Assembly: GCF_019458025.1 (NCBI RefSeq)
Contig: NZ_JAHZUY010000035.1
Coordinates: 1-39,370 of the forward strand
From: Caldovatus aquaticus
GTDB lineage: Bacteria; Pseudomonadota; Alphaproteobacteria; Acetobacterales; Acetobacteraceae
Direction: 5' to 3'
DNA: 39,370 nt
Part shown: positions 33,962 to 39,370 of the stretch, piece after piece
How the letters are laid out: each line of letters starts with the position of its first letter
Numbering within the stretch: the first letter of the stretch is position 1
Notes under the pieces: generated by a model
Database searches by the model: none
What the model was told of the DNA's origin: nothing
Seen by the model: only the letters and a program-made list of their open reading frames with translations
Position numbers and translations under genes: made by a program

Positions 33962-35293
33962 ATGAAGCCCAGGACCGGCCGCCCCGAGCGGGGTCTGCTC
34001 GAACTCTACCGCGACGATCCCGAGCGCGCCGACGCCCTGGTATGGGGCCGCCGCGGCGCGCTCCGCGGCGCGGCCCTCGCCGCCATGGGGGCGGCGGTGG
34101 GGGCGGCGATCCCCTTCGCCCGGCGCATGCCGCCCGGGCTGGTGCCGGCGGCGCTCGCCCAGCCGGCCGCCTCCGGCAGCGGCGGCCAGCCGAACCTGCT
34201 GCGCATGGAGGGCAAGGCGCCGCTCGTGATCCTCGGCGAGCGGCCGCTGGTGGCCGAGACGCCCGAGCACATGCTCGACGACGAGGTGACGCCGGCGGAC
34301 AAATTCTTCATCCGCAACAACGGCCAGATCCCCGAGCCCTTCGCCGGCGACCCGAAGAGCTGGACGCTGCGCATCGAGGGCGAGGTGAACACGCCGCTCG
34401 CGCTCACGCTGGGCGAGATCGAGCAGCGCTTCCCGCTGGTGACGCGCCGGCTGCAGATGGAGTGCGGCGGCAACGGCCGCGGCTTCTTCAGCCCCGAGAC
34501 GCGCGGCAACCAGTGGGGCAACGGCGCCATCTCCTGCGCCGAGTGGACCGGCGTCCGGCTGCGCGACCTGCTACAGGCGGCGGGCCTCAAGGAGAGCGCC
34601 AGGTTCACCGGCCACTACGGCGCCGACCCCCACCTCTCGGGCGATCCCAACCGGCCGGCGATCAGCCGCGGCATGCGCATCGAGAAGGCGCTGGACGAGG
34701 ACACGCTCGTCGCGCTGCGCATGAACGGCCAGCCGATTCCGCATGTCCACGGCGCGCCGGTGCGCCTAATCGTGCCCGGCTGGCCCGGCTCGCTCAGCCA
34801 GAAGTGGCTGACCCGCATCCTGATCCGCGCCACCCCGCACGACGGGCCGGGCATGGGCGGCACCTCCTACCGCGTGCCGGTGCGCCCGATCGTCCCCGGC
34901 AGCCGCAACGACGGGCGCGACTTCGTGGACCTCGAGTCCATGCCGGTGCGCTCGATCCTCACCAACGTCGCCCACGGCACGCGCCTGCCCGCCGGCACGC
35001 GCGGGCTCGACGTGCGCGGCTTCGCCTGGGCCGGCGACAAGACGGTGCGGGCAGTGCACCTCTCGGTGGACTACGGCGCGACCTGGCAGGAGGCGCGCGT
35101 CGCCGAGCCCGCCAACCGGCACGCCTGGCAGCGCTGGAGCGGGCGCGTGGCGCTGCCGACCGACGGCTACTACGAGATCTGGTACCGCGCTACCGACAGC
35201 GACGGGCGCATGCAGCCGCACGTGGCCGGGAACTGGAACCCGCAGGGCTACGGCGCCAACCCTATCAGCCGCATCGCGGTGCTGGTCGGCTAG
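33962..35293 (+). CDS. SorA-like sulfite dehydrogenase, molybdopterin subunit
   Basis: Periplasmic sulfite oxidase-family molybdoenzyme, 443 residues, oxidising sulfite to sulfate and passing electrons to a cytochrome c. The N-terminus has a twin-arginine-like signal (WGRRGALRGAALAAMGAAVGAA, residues 28-50). The enzyme begins LGERPLVAETPEHMLDDEVTPADKFFIRNNG, as in SorA-type enzymes. The molybdenum-ligand Cys168 is in RRLQMECGGNGRGFF. The dimerisation domain follows (RSILTNVAHGTRLPAG, VRGFAWAGDKTVRAVHLSVDYGATWQEA) and the end is NWNPQGYGANPISRIAVLVG. It starts with GGGAGGAAGAC directly before the ATG, 36 bases after the anti-sigma gene. SoxC is a more distant alternative. No lesion is seen. 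Confidence 0.92.
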   Translation: MKPRTGRPERGLLELYRDDPERADALVWGRRGALRGAALAAMGAAVGAAIPFARRMPPGLVPAALAQPAASGSGGQPNLLRMEGKAPLVILGERPLVAETPEHMLDDEVTPADKFFIRNNGQIPEPFAGDPKSWTLRIEGEVNTPLALTLGEIEQRFPLVTRRLQMECGGNGRGFFSPETRGNQWGNGAISCAEWTGVRLRDLLQAAGLKESARFTGHYGADPHLSGDPNRPAISRGMRIEKALDEDTLVALRMNGQPIPHVHGAPVRLIVPGWPGSLSQKWLTRILIRATPHDGPGMGGTSYRVPVRPIVPGSRNDGRDFVDLESMPVRSILTNVAHGTRLPAGTRGLDVRGFAWAGDKTVRAVHLSVDYGATWQEARVAEPANRHAWQRWSGRVALPTDGYYEIWYRATDSDGRMQPHVAGNWNPQGYGANPISRIAVLVG

Positions 35294-35296
35294 GCG

Positions 35297-35779
35297 ATGA
35301 CGCTGACGCGGGCGGTGATCGCCAGCCTGGTGCTGGCCGCGGTGGTGCTGTTCGGCCAGAAGCACGGCCTCTGGGGCGTGCGGGAGGCGCCGGCGCCGCC
35401 GCCGCCGACGCCGGCCGCCCTCGCCTTCCGGCGCGCGCAGGAGGAGGCGGCGGCGCGCGCGGAGGCGGCGCGCGCGGAAGCCGCCCGCCTCGCCGCCGTG
35501 ACCCAGCCCGCGGAGACGCCCGAGGTGCTGCCGCCCGGCGAGGGGCGCGAGGAGGTGTTCGGCGCCTGCACCGCCTGTCACAGCACGGCGATCATCCGCC
35601 GCTCCCGCTTCACCCGCCAGCAATGGGACGATCTGATGGACTGGATGGTGGAGAAGCAGGGCATGAACCCGCTCGATGCCGAGCAGCGGCGACGCATCGT
35701 GGACTACCTCGCCGCCGCCTTCCCGGCCGCCTCGGGCAGCGCCGGGCGGCGGGCGCCCAACCCCTTCCTCACGGACTGA
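35297..35779 (+). CDS. cytochrome c subunit of sulfite dehydrogenase (SorB-like)
   Basis: A 160-residue membrane-anchored or exported monoheme c-type cytochrome. An N-terminal hydrophobic helix (AVIASLVLAAVVLFG, residues 6-20) is followed by a Pro-rich hinge and an Ala/Glu/Arg coiled-coil stalk (about 40-67, repeated EAARAEAAR). The heme motif CTACH is at 91-95. A possible Met ligand is in WMVEKQGMNPLD, followed by the usual C-terminal helix AEQRRRIVDYLAAAFP. It begins 3 bases after the sulfite dehydrogenase stop, so it is surely its electron acceptor. SorB of known enzymes is shorter and without the stalk; the stalk may link the heme to the membrane. Confidence 0.85.
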   Translation: MTLTRAVIASLVLAAVVLFGQKHGLWGVREAPAPPPPTPAALAFRRAQEEAAARAEAARAEAARLAAVTQPAETPEVLPPGEGREEVFGACTACHSTAIIRRSRFTRQQWDDLMDWMVEKQGMNPLDAEQRRRIVDYLAAAFPAASGSAGRRAPNPFLTD

Positions 35780-35899
35780 CGACCGGCATGACCGAGCCCC
35801 GCAACCCCTCCCCCCTCCCGCCCGGCGGCCGCCTGCCGGCGGATCGCCCGGCTGCTCGGCGCGTGCCTCCTCGCCGCCGGCGGGGCCGCCTCGGGGCTC

Positions 35900-36271
35900 G
35901 TGCCCTACGAGGTGGTGGACGGCGCCATCCCGCGCCGGCTCACCGACCGGCCCGGCGATCCGGAGCGCGACCGCGCGCTCGTGCTCAACCGCTCGAAGGG
36001 CAACTGCATCACCTGTCACGAGATGCCGCTGCCGGCGGACTTCCAGGGCACGATCGCCCCCCCCCCGCTCGCCGGCGTGGCGAGCCGCTACGAGCCGGGC
36101 GAGCTCCGCCTGCGCCTGGTGGACAGCAAGCGCATCAATCCGGAGAGCAACACGCCCTCCTACTACCGGGTCGAGGGGCTGCGGGACGTGCGGCGCGACT
36201 GGGCGGGGAAGCCTATGCTGGAGGCGCAGGAGATCGAGGACGTCCTCGCCTACCTGCTGACCCTGCGATGA
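35900..36271 (+). CDS. SoxX-like c-type cytochrome, N-terminus frameshifted, Met ligand missing
   Basis: Monoheme cytochrome of the SoxX type (partner of SoxA in thiosulfate oxidation). From the GTG at 35900: PYEVVDGAIPRRLTDRPGDP, RSKGNCITCHEMPLPADFQGTI with CITCH at 36-40, then PPPLAGVASRYEPGELRLRLVD and the SoxX ending YYRVEGLRDV... IEDVLAYLLTLR. The usual NPxTxMPxYY has an axial Met; here it reads NPESNTPSYY, with Thr85 (ACG) where Met (ATG) is expected. The frame upstream encodes a good signal peptide (RRIARLLGACLLAAGGAASG) but has no start; ATG 35788 is in a different frame, so an indel near 35820-35850 is likely. GTG 35900 may not be the true start. It is followed by soxY with an ATGA overlap. 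Confidence 0.7.
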   Translation: MPYEVVDGAIPRRLTDRPGDPERDRALVLNRSKGNCITCHEMPLPADFQGTIAPPPLAGVASRYEPGELRLRLVDSKRINPESNTPSYYRVEGLRDVRRDWAGKPMLEAQEIEDVLAYLLTLR

Positions 36272-36312
36272 CCGGGAAGCGGCACATTGGAATCGCGATT
36301 GGAGAGCGCGTC

Positions 36313-36624
36313 ATGAGGACCATGGCGGGGCGGTCGCGCCACCTGCTCGCCGCCGCGGCGGGTGGGGCGGCGATCGCCGTCCTGCCGAAGGCGGCGGACG
36401 CGCAGATGCGGCCCGCGGCGGCGAAGGCGATCCGGCGGGCGATCGGCGAGCGGACGCCGCGGGAGGGGCGCGTGACGCTGCGCCTCCGCCCGATCGCGGA
36501 GAGCGGCAACGCCATGCCGCCCAGCGTCAGCGTGGAAAGCCCGATGACGGCGGCCGATCACGTCAAGCGGGTCTTCGTCTTCGCGGACAAGAACCCGACG
36601 CCGGAGGTGGCGAAGGGAGCATGA
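36313..36624 (+). pseudogene. SoxY-like sulfur carrier, C-terminally truncated
   Basis: The start of SoxY, the carrier protein to which thiosulfate is bound in the Sox pathway. Signal-like RHLLAAAAGGAAIAVLPKAADA is followed by VTLRLRPIAESGNAMPPSV and VESPMTAADHVKRVFVFADKNPTPEV, all SoxY hallmarks. The product then ends with AKGA and TGA. A normal SoxY continues about 50-60 residues to the GGCGG-type swinging arm with its sulfur-binding cysteine, which is absent here and not found in other frames before ccdA. The ATG at 36313 is preceded by GGAGAG; an earlier ATG at 36268 overlaps the soxX stop. Without the arm the protein cannot carry sulfur. No soxZ follows. Confidence 0.75.
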
Positions 36625-36628
36625 CGCC

Positions 36629-37331
36629 GTGGCCATGGAAGCGGGCTATGCCGGCGCAGTGCTGGCGGGGGCGCTGTACTTCTCAGCCCTGCTCGGTTTC
36701 CTCGACGGCGTGACGCTGCGCGCCGCACCGGCGGAGGCGGCGCGGTCGCGGAGGTGCCGGACCGCCGGCGGGTGCTGCTCGCGCGCCCTTCTTCGTGCTC
36801 GGCTTCGCCACCGTCTCCACCGCCATGGGCGCGACGGCGAGCGCGCTGTCGCGGCTGCTCGCGGACCATCGGGACGCGCTCGCCGCCGGCGCGGTGCTGC
36901 TCCGGTTCGGGCTGCACCTCGCCGGCGCCCTGCGGATCCCCGTCCTGGACTACCAGAGGCGGTTCCATCCGAGGCGAAGGCCGGTCTCCCCGCTCGGCGC
37001 CTATGCGGTCGGGCCCGCCTTCGGCTGGCGCCCTGCGTCGGGCCGGTTCTGGCGGGGATCCTGACGCTCGCCGCGGCGGGCGAGAGCGTCGCGCAGGGGG
37101 CGGCGCTGCTGTTCGCCTACGCGCCCGGCTCGGCGTGCCGTTCCTGCTGGCCGTCGCCTTCGTGACGCGTTCCTGCGCTTCGTCGGGCGTTTCCGGAGGC
37201 ATTTCCGCCTGGTGGAGCTCGCGGCCGGCGTCCGCCTGGTCGTCGCCGCCGTGCTGGTGATGACCGGCGGTTCCCAGGAGATCGGCGCCTGGCTGCTGGA
37301 GCGTTGGCCGGAGCTGGGGCGCTTCGGGTGA
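36629..37331 (+). pseudogene. CcdA/SoxV-like thiol-disulfide transporter, multiply frameshifted
   Basis: Segments of a CcdA/DsbD-type membrane protein follow one another in shifting frames. They are GYAGAVLAGALYFSALLGFL and DGVTLR; PDRRRVLLA; FATVSTAMGATASALSRLLADHRDAL with FGLHLAGALRIPVLDYQRRF; then LAPCVGPVLAGILTLAAAGESVAQGA; GVPFLLAVAFVT; and finally LVVAAVLVMTGGSQEIGAWL with LERWPELGRFG and TGA at 37329-37331. At least four frame changes are needed. The first CcdA cysteine motif (SPCVLP) is missing; the second (APCVGP) remains. SoxV brings electrons across the membrane to SoxW and so to SoxY. It is next to the truncated soxY, as in sox clusters. A functional protein is not possible as read. 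Confidence 0.8.
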
Positions 37332-37454
37332 GCGCGGCGCGGACGACGCCCTGAAGCCCGTCTTCGCCCGGCCGTGTGCGCGGCAACGGCTCCGGCGCGT
37401 TGTCTGCCGGGCGGTTTCGCGCTCCCGGCCGTTTCCCGCCGTCCGCGATCCGCC

Positions 37455-37958
37455 CTACATCAGCAGCCGGTCCTCCACGGCCTGGATCCCGGCGCAGGCG
37501 CAGGCGTCGTCCTCCGCCCCGCCCGGCGCGCCGGAGACGCCGATGCCGCCGACGATCACGCCGCCGTCCTCGACCGGCACGCCGCCGCCGAGGAACACCT
37601 AGACCGGGATGTGGCGGATCGCCGAGTTGAGCTGCCCCGCCTGAATGGCGGCCGAGAGCCCCCCGGTCGCGGCGCGGAAGCTCACCGCAGTGCGCGCCTT
37701 GGCGAGCGCGGTGTCGGGGGTGTGCAGCCCCGCCAGCACGTCGCGCAGCATCACCTGCACCACGCCGAAGCGGTCCACCACCGCGACGGCCACCTGGTAT
37801 CCGCGGTCCCGGCACGCCTTCAGCGCCGCCTGCGCCGGCTCGAGCGCGAGCGGCGGGGCCATGACGCGGAAGGTGACGAAGTCGTCGTCGGCCGCCCGCG
37901 CCACCGGCGCCGCCGGCGCCAGCAGCGCGGCGGCGCCCAGCATCAGCGCCGTCCTCAT
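37455..37958 (-). pseudogene. HbpS/GlcG-like heme-binding protein with in-frame TAG
   Basis: A periplasmic GlcG/HbpS-family protein. From ATG 37958 the signal is ALMLGAAALLAPAAPVARA. The body reads LALEPAQAALKACRDRGYQV, AVVDRFGVVQVMLRDVLAG, ALAKARTAVSFRAATGGL and then RHIPV. An in-frame TAG (37599-37601) interrupts it. Directly after, in the same frame, comes VFLGGGVPVEDGGVIVGGIG, then VSGAPGGAEDDACACAGIQA and VEDRLLM and the natural TAG at 37455-37457. The part after the stop is the family's conserved GGxP(I/V) ... VGAIGVSGA end, so this is one gene with a single nonsense codon. Its start overlaps the stop of the thioredoxin gene. Members occur in sox clusters. Confidence 0.8.
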
Positions 37959-38355
37959 TCTCGGGTTTCCTCCTCGCGGTGGGCGGCGGCAGCCGGGCGA
38001 GCGGCGCCTCGGCCTGCTGCCGGAAGAACAGGTCGCCCTGGTAGCCGACGATCCGCCCGATCTCGCGCCCGTCCCGGACCAGCACGAAGGTCGGCGTGAA
38101 GCGCCAGGGGCCGAGGAAGGCGAGGTCGGCCGGCAGTCCCCGCGCCAGGTCCACCCGGCGGAGCGGCGCGCGGCGCCCGAGGTCGGAGGCGTTCCACGCC
38201 GCCTCGCCGACCTCGCGCAGCCAGTGGCGGCATCACGGGCAGTCGTGCCGCTCGAGCAGGACGAGGACCGCGGCGGGCGGCTCCTCCGCGGCCGGCGCGG
38301 CGGCCGGCACGGCCGTCGCCGCCACGGTGCCGAGGAGCAGGCCGCGCCGCAGCAT
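37955..38355 (-). pseudogene. thioredoxin-like protein (SoxS/SoxW type) with TGA in the CxxC motif
   Basis: From ATG 38355 a signal peptide MLRRGLLLGTVAATAVPAAA precedes VLVLLERHDCP, then TGA, then CRHWLREVGEAAWN. The stop codon is the third position of what should be Cys-Pro-x-Cys (normally CPWC; TGG to TGA is one base). After it the frame stays thioredoxin-like: LRRVDLARGLPADLAFLGPW, RFTPTFVLVRDGREIGRIVG, YQGDLFFRQQAEAPLARLPP. Its end also needs a shift to reach REEETRE and TGA, which overlaps the next start (ATGA). So there are at least two lesions. Such proteins reduce the Sox carrier or mature cytochromes in the periplasm. Cotranscribed between the cytochrome c and HbpS-like genes. Confidence 0.8.
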
Positions 38356-38364
38356 CGCCTGGCC

Positions 38365-38769
38365 TCAATTGGCGCTGCCGGCGGCCTGGCGCAGATAGGC
38401 GATCAGGTCGGCGAGCTGCTGCTCGTTGCGCAGGCCGACGAAGGACATCGTGCCCCGCGGGACCACGGCCTTCGGGTTGGCGAGGTAGGCGCGCAGCGTC
38501 TCCTCGTTCCAGACCAGGCCGCCCTCGCCCTTCTCGCGCATGTCCGCGGAATAGCGGAAGCCCTCGACGCTGCCGGCGCGGCGGCCGAACAGGCCGTGCA
38601 GGTTGGGGCCGACGCTGTTGCGGCCGCCCTGCTCGATGGTGTGGCAGGCGCGGCACTGGTTGAACACGCGCTGACCCGCTGCGGGGTCCTGCGCCCGCGC
38701 CGGGGCGGGCGCCAGGGCAAGGCTCCCGGCCAGGGCCGCTGCGATGGGAAGAAGGAGTCGAAACGCCAT
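38365..38769 (-). CDS. class I c-type cytochrome (cytochrome c2/c550-like)
   Basis: A 134-residue periplasmic electron carrier. The signal peptide FRLLLPIAAALAGSLALAPAPARA is cleaved before QDPAAGQ. The heme motif CRACH is at 39-43, then TIEQGGRNSVGPNLHGLFGRRAGSVEGFRYS as in cytochrome c2/c550. The axial Met108 is in VVPRGTMSFVGL and the final helix is EQQLADLIAYLRQ. GAGGAGGAT lies 8 bases before the ATG at 38769. The only intact gene of this minus-strand trio. It could accept electrons from the sulfite dehydrogenase or SoxXA and pass them to the terminal oxidase. Confidence 0.93.
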   Translation of the reverse strand: MAFRLLLPIAAALAGSLALAPAPARAQDPAAGQRVFNQCRACHTIEQGGRNSVGPNLHGLFGRRAGSVEGFRYSADMREKGEGGLVWNEETLRAYLANPKAVVPRGTMSFVGLRNEQQLADLIAYLRQAAGSAN

Positions 38770-39202
38770 CGGTCCGGATCCTCCTCGGCCGCGCGATCAC
38801 CGTGACCCGCGTGGGAATGGGAACGCGCCCTCGCGCGTCACATACGCGTCGGCGGCCGGCTGGACCCTGAACATGTCCAGCATGGCGCGCCGGGCGGAGA
38901 AGTAAAGACGGGCGGGGTGGGAAACGGCCGGAAGAGGCGGGGCGGCACTGCCCCGATCCGCACCGGCAACGGGCGCGGCCGCGCGCCGTGGTGGATTTCG
39001 AGGCGCTCGCGCGGCGATCCGCGCCGGGCGGTCGCCGGGCGAGGCGACACAAGGGAACCTCCATCGCATAAGAACGCGGCCGGCCGCAGGAGGCCCCCTG
39101 GAGACCCCTGCGAAACGCGCCTGATCGTGTGACGGAGGCGTGGCGGCGGCCTGGAGCGTCCTAGAGCGCACCCCAATTCGACCGGACACCCGGCGCAACC
39201 TG
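38770..39202. other. no clear gene; short open frame only
   Basis: A stretch of about 430 bases upstream of the cytochrome c gene and before the IS end. One short minus-strand frame (38797-38883, MLDMFRVQPAADAYVTREGA... ) has ordinary composition but no good ribosome site, so it is not called. A promoter for the minus-strand trio should lie here. Remnants of a lost sox gene (soxA, soxZ, soxB) were looked for and not recognised. Confidence 0.5.
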
Positions 39203-39212
39203 AGAGCGTGTT

Positions 39213-39258
39213 TGAGAGTCTGTCTCGAAACACCTTCGATATGAGAGTCTGTCTCGAA
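39213..39258. repeat. duplicated 17-bp sequence at the IS end
   Basis: TGAGAGTCTGTCTCGAA occurs at 39213-39229 and again at 39242-39258, 29 bases apart in direct orientation. It lies just outside the transposase stop and next to TGAGAGCGTGTTTGAGAG (39201-39218), which probably includes the terminal inverted repeat of the IS. The repeat may be a transposase-binding iteron or a local duplication. The partner end is outside the window. Confidence 0.7.
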
Positions 39259-39260
39259 TC

Positions 39261-39370
39261 TCATACGGAACGAGCGACGCGACGCAGCAGGACGATGACG
39301 GAGGCGGCGTAGAGGAAGGCGTTGGCGGAGGCGATGGTGGCCTCGAAATCCTTGGCGAGGCGGCGGTTGC
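39261..39370 (-). mobile_element. IS5-family transposase, C-terminal part, cut by window edge
   Basis: On the minus strand the frame enters from the edge as NRRLAKDFEATIASANAFLY, continues AASVIVLLRRVARSV and stops with TGA at 39261-39263. The R-R-L-A-K-D-F-E ... A-F-L-Y-x-A pattern is the typical C-terminal helix of IS5-group (DDE) transposases, after the catalytic Glu. Only the last 35 residues are present, so intactness cannot be judged. The IS end is expected near 39201. Confidence 0.85.

Noticed and set aside
33962-35293. SoxC assignment for the molybdoenzyme
   Set aside because: The N-terminal motif and direct single-heme cytochrome partner fit SorA-type better; SoxC pairs with diheme SoxD.
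38229-38250. Selenocysteine at the TGA of the thioredoxin-like gene as a feature
   Set aside because: The TGA replaces the residue between Pro and Cys, not a Cys. Other lesions are present and no SECIS or sel genes are visible, so a nonsense mutation is simpler.
38797-38883. 28-codon minus-strand frame MLDMFRVQPAADAYV...
   Set aside because: Ordinary composition but no ribosome site, no family and no neighbours supporting a gene.

Overview
The window is a very GC-rich chromosomal segment of an alphaproteobacterium. The gene content and order (an NDUFS4-like complex I accessory protein beside DUF192 and two tRNAs, scpAB next to tat and serS, a SorA-like sulfite dehydrogenase, an ErpA-type carrier) fit the Rhodospirillales/Acetobacteraceae best, but no species can be named from sequence alone.

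Layout. (1) 1-690: wreck of a mobile element. A tyrosine recombinase lacking its N-terminus and an internal catalytic block runs into the 3' end of tRNA-Arg(TCT). (2) 777-4011: complex I NDUFS4-like protein, tRNA-Pro(TGG), DUF192 protein, a MarR-type regulator with a dyad in its promoter, and a few small hypothetical genes. (3) 4312-6396: Bcr/CflA efflux pump and a SAM methyltransferase. (4) 17248 down to 6400, minus strand: a tightly packed 11-kb housekeeping operon (dgt, argS, SPOR protein, nagZ, M50 protease, scpA, scpB, ABC ATPase, tatB, tatC, serS), mostly joined by 4-base ATGA/GTGA overlaps. The slot where tatA is usually found holds an orphan FbpC-like ABC ATPase, and tatB carries an apparent frameshift. 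(5) 17366-19757: ErpA-like Fe-S carrier, exonuclease III, two proline-rich lipoproteins and a frameshifted GIY-YIG gene. (6) 19786-23730: ilvD, then a complete arsenic operon (arsR-acr3-arsC) with a perfect inverted-repeat operator. (7) 23806-31426: periplasmic ClpP-like protein, the divergent epmB/epmA pair for EF-P lysylation, a TauD dioxygenase, an FkbM methyltransferase, cytochrome b561 and a DUF429 protein. (8) 31504-32323: a decayed universal stress protein with a 44-bp perfect palindrome (18 G followed by 18 C) in it. (9) 32473-38769: an ECF sigma/anti-sigma pair with a probable autoregulatory promoter, leading into a sulfite/thiosulfate oxidation cluster (SorA-like molybdoenzyme, cytochrome c, SoxX-like, SoxY-like, SoxV/CcdA-like, thioredoxin, HbpS-like, cytochrome c). 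The sulfite dehydrogenase front looks intact, but the Sox part is eroded: SoxY is truncated, ccdA is multiply frameshifted, the thioredoxin has TGA inside its CPxC motif, and the HbpS-like gene has an in-frame TAG. (10) 39203-39370: end of an IS5-type insertion sequence entering from the right.

The central inference is that an ECF-controlled sulfite dehydrogenase module has been kept while an attached thiosulfate (Sox) module is being lost next to a mobile element. The competing explanation is poor base calling in GC-rich DNA: single-base indels also hit tatB, which should be under selection, and the G/C palindrome is suspicious. Reads would separate the two.
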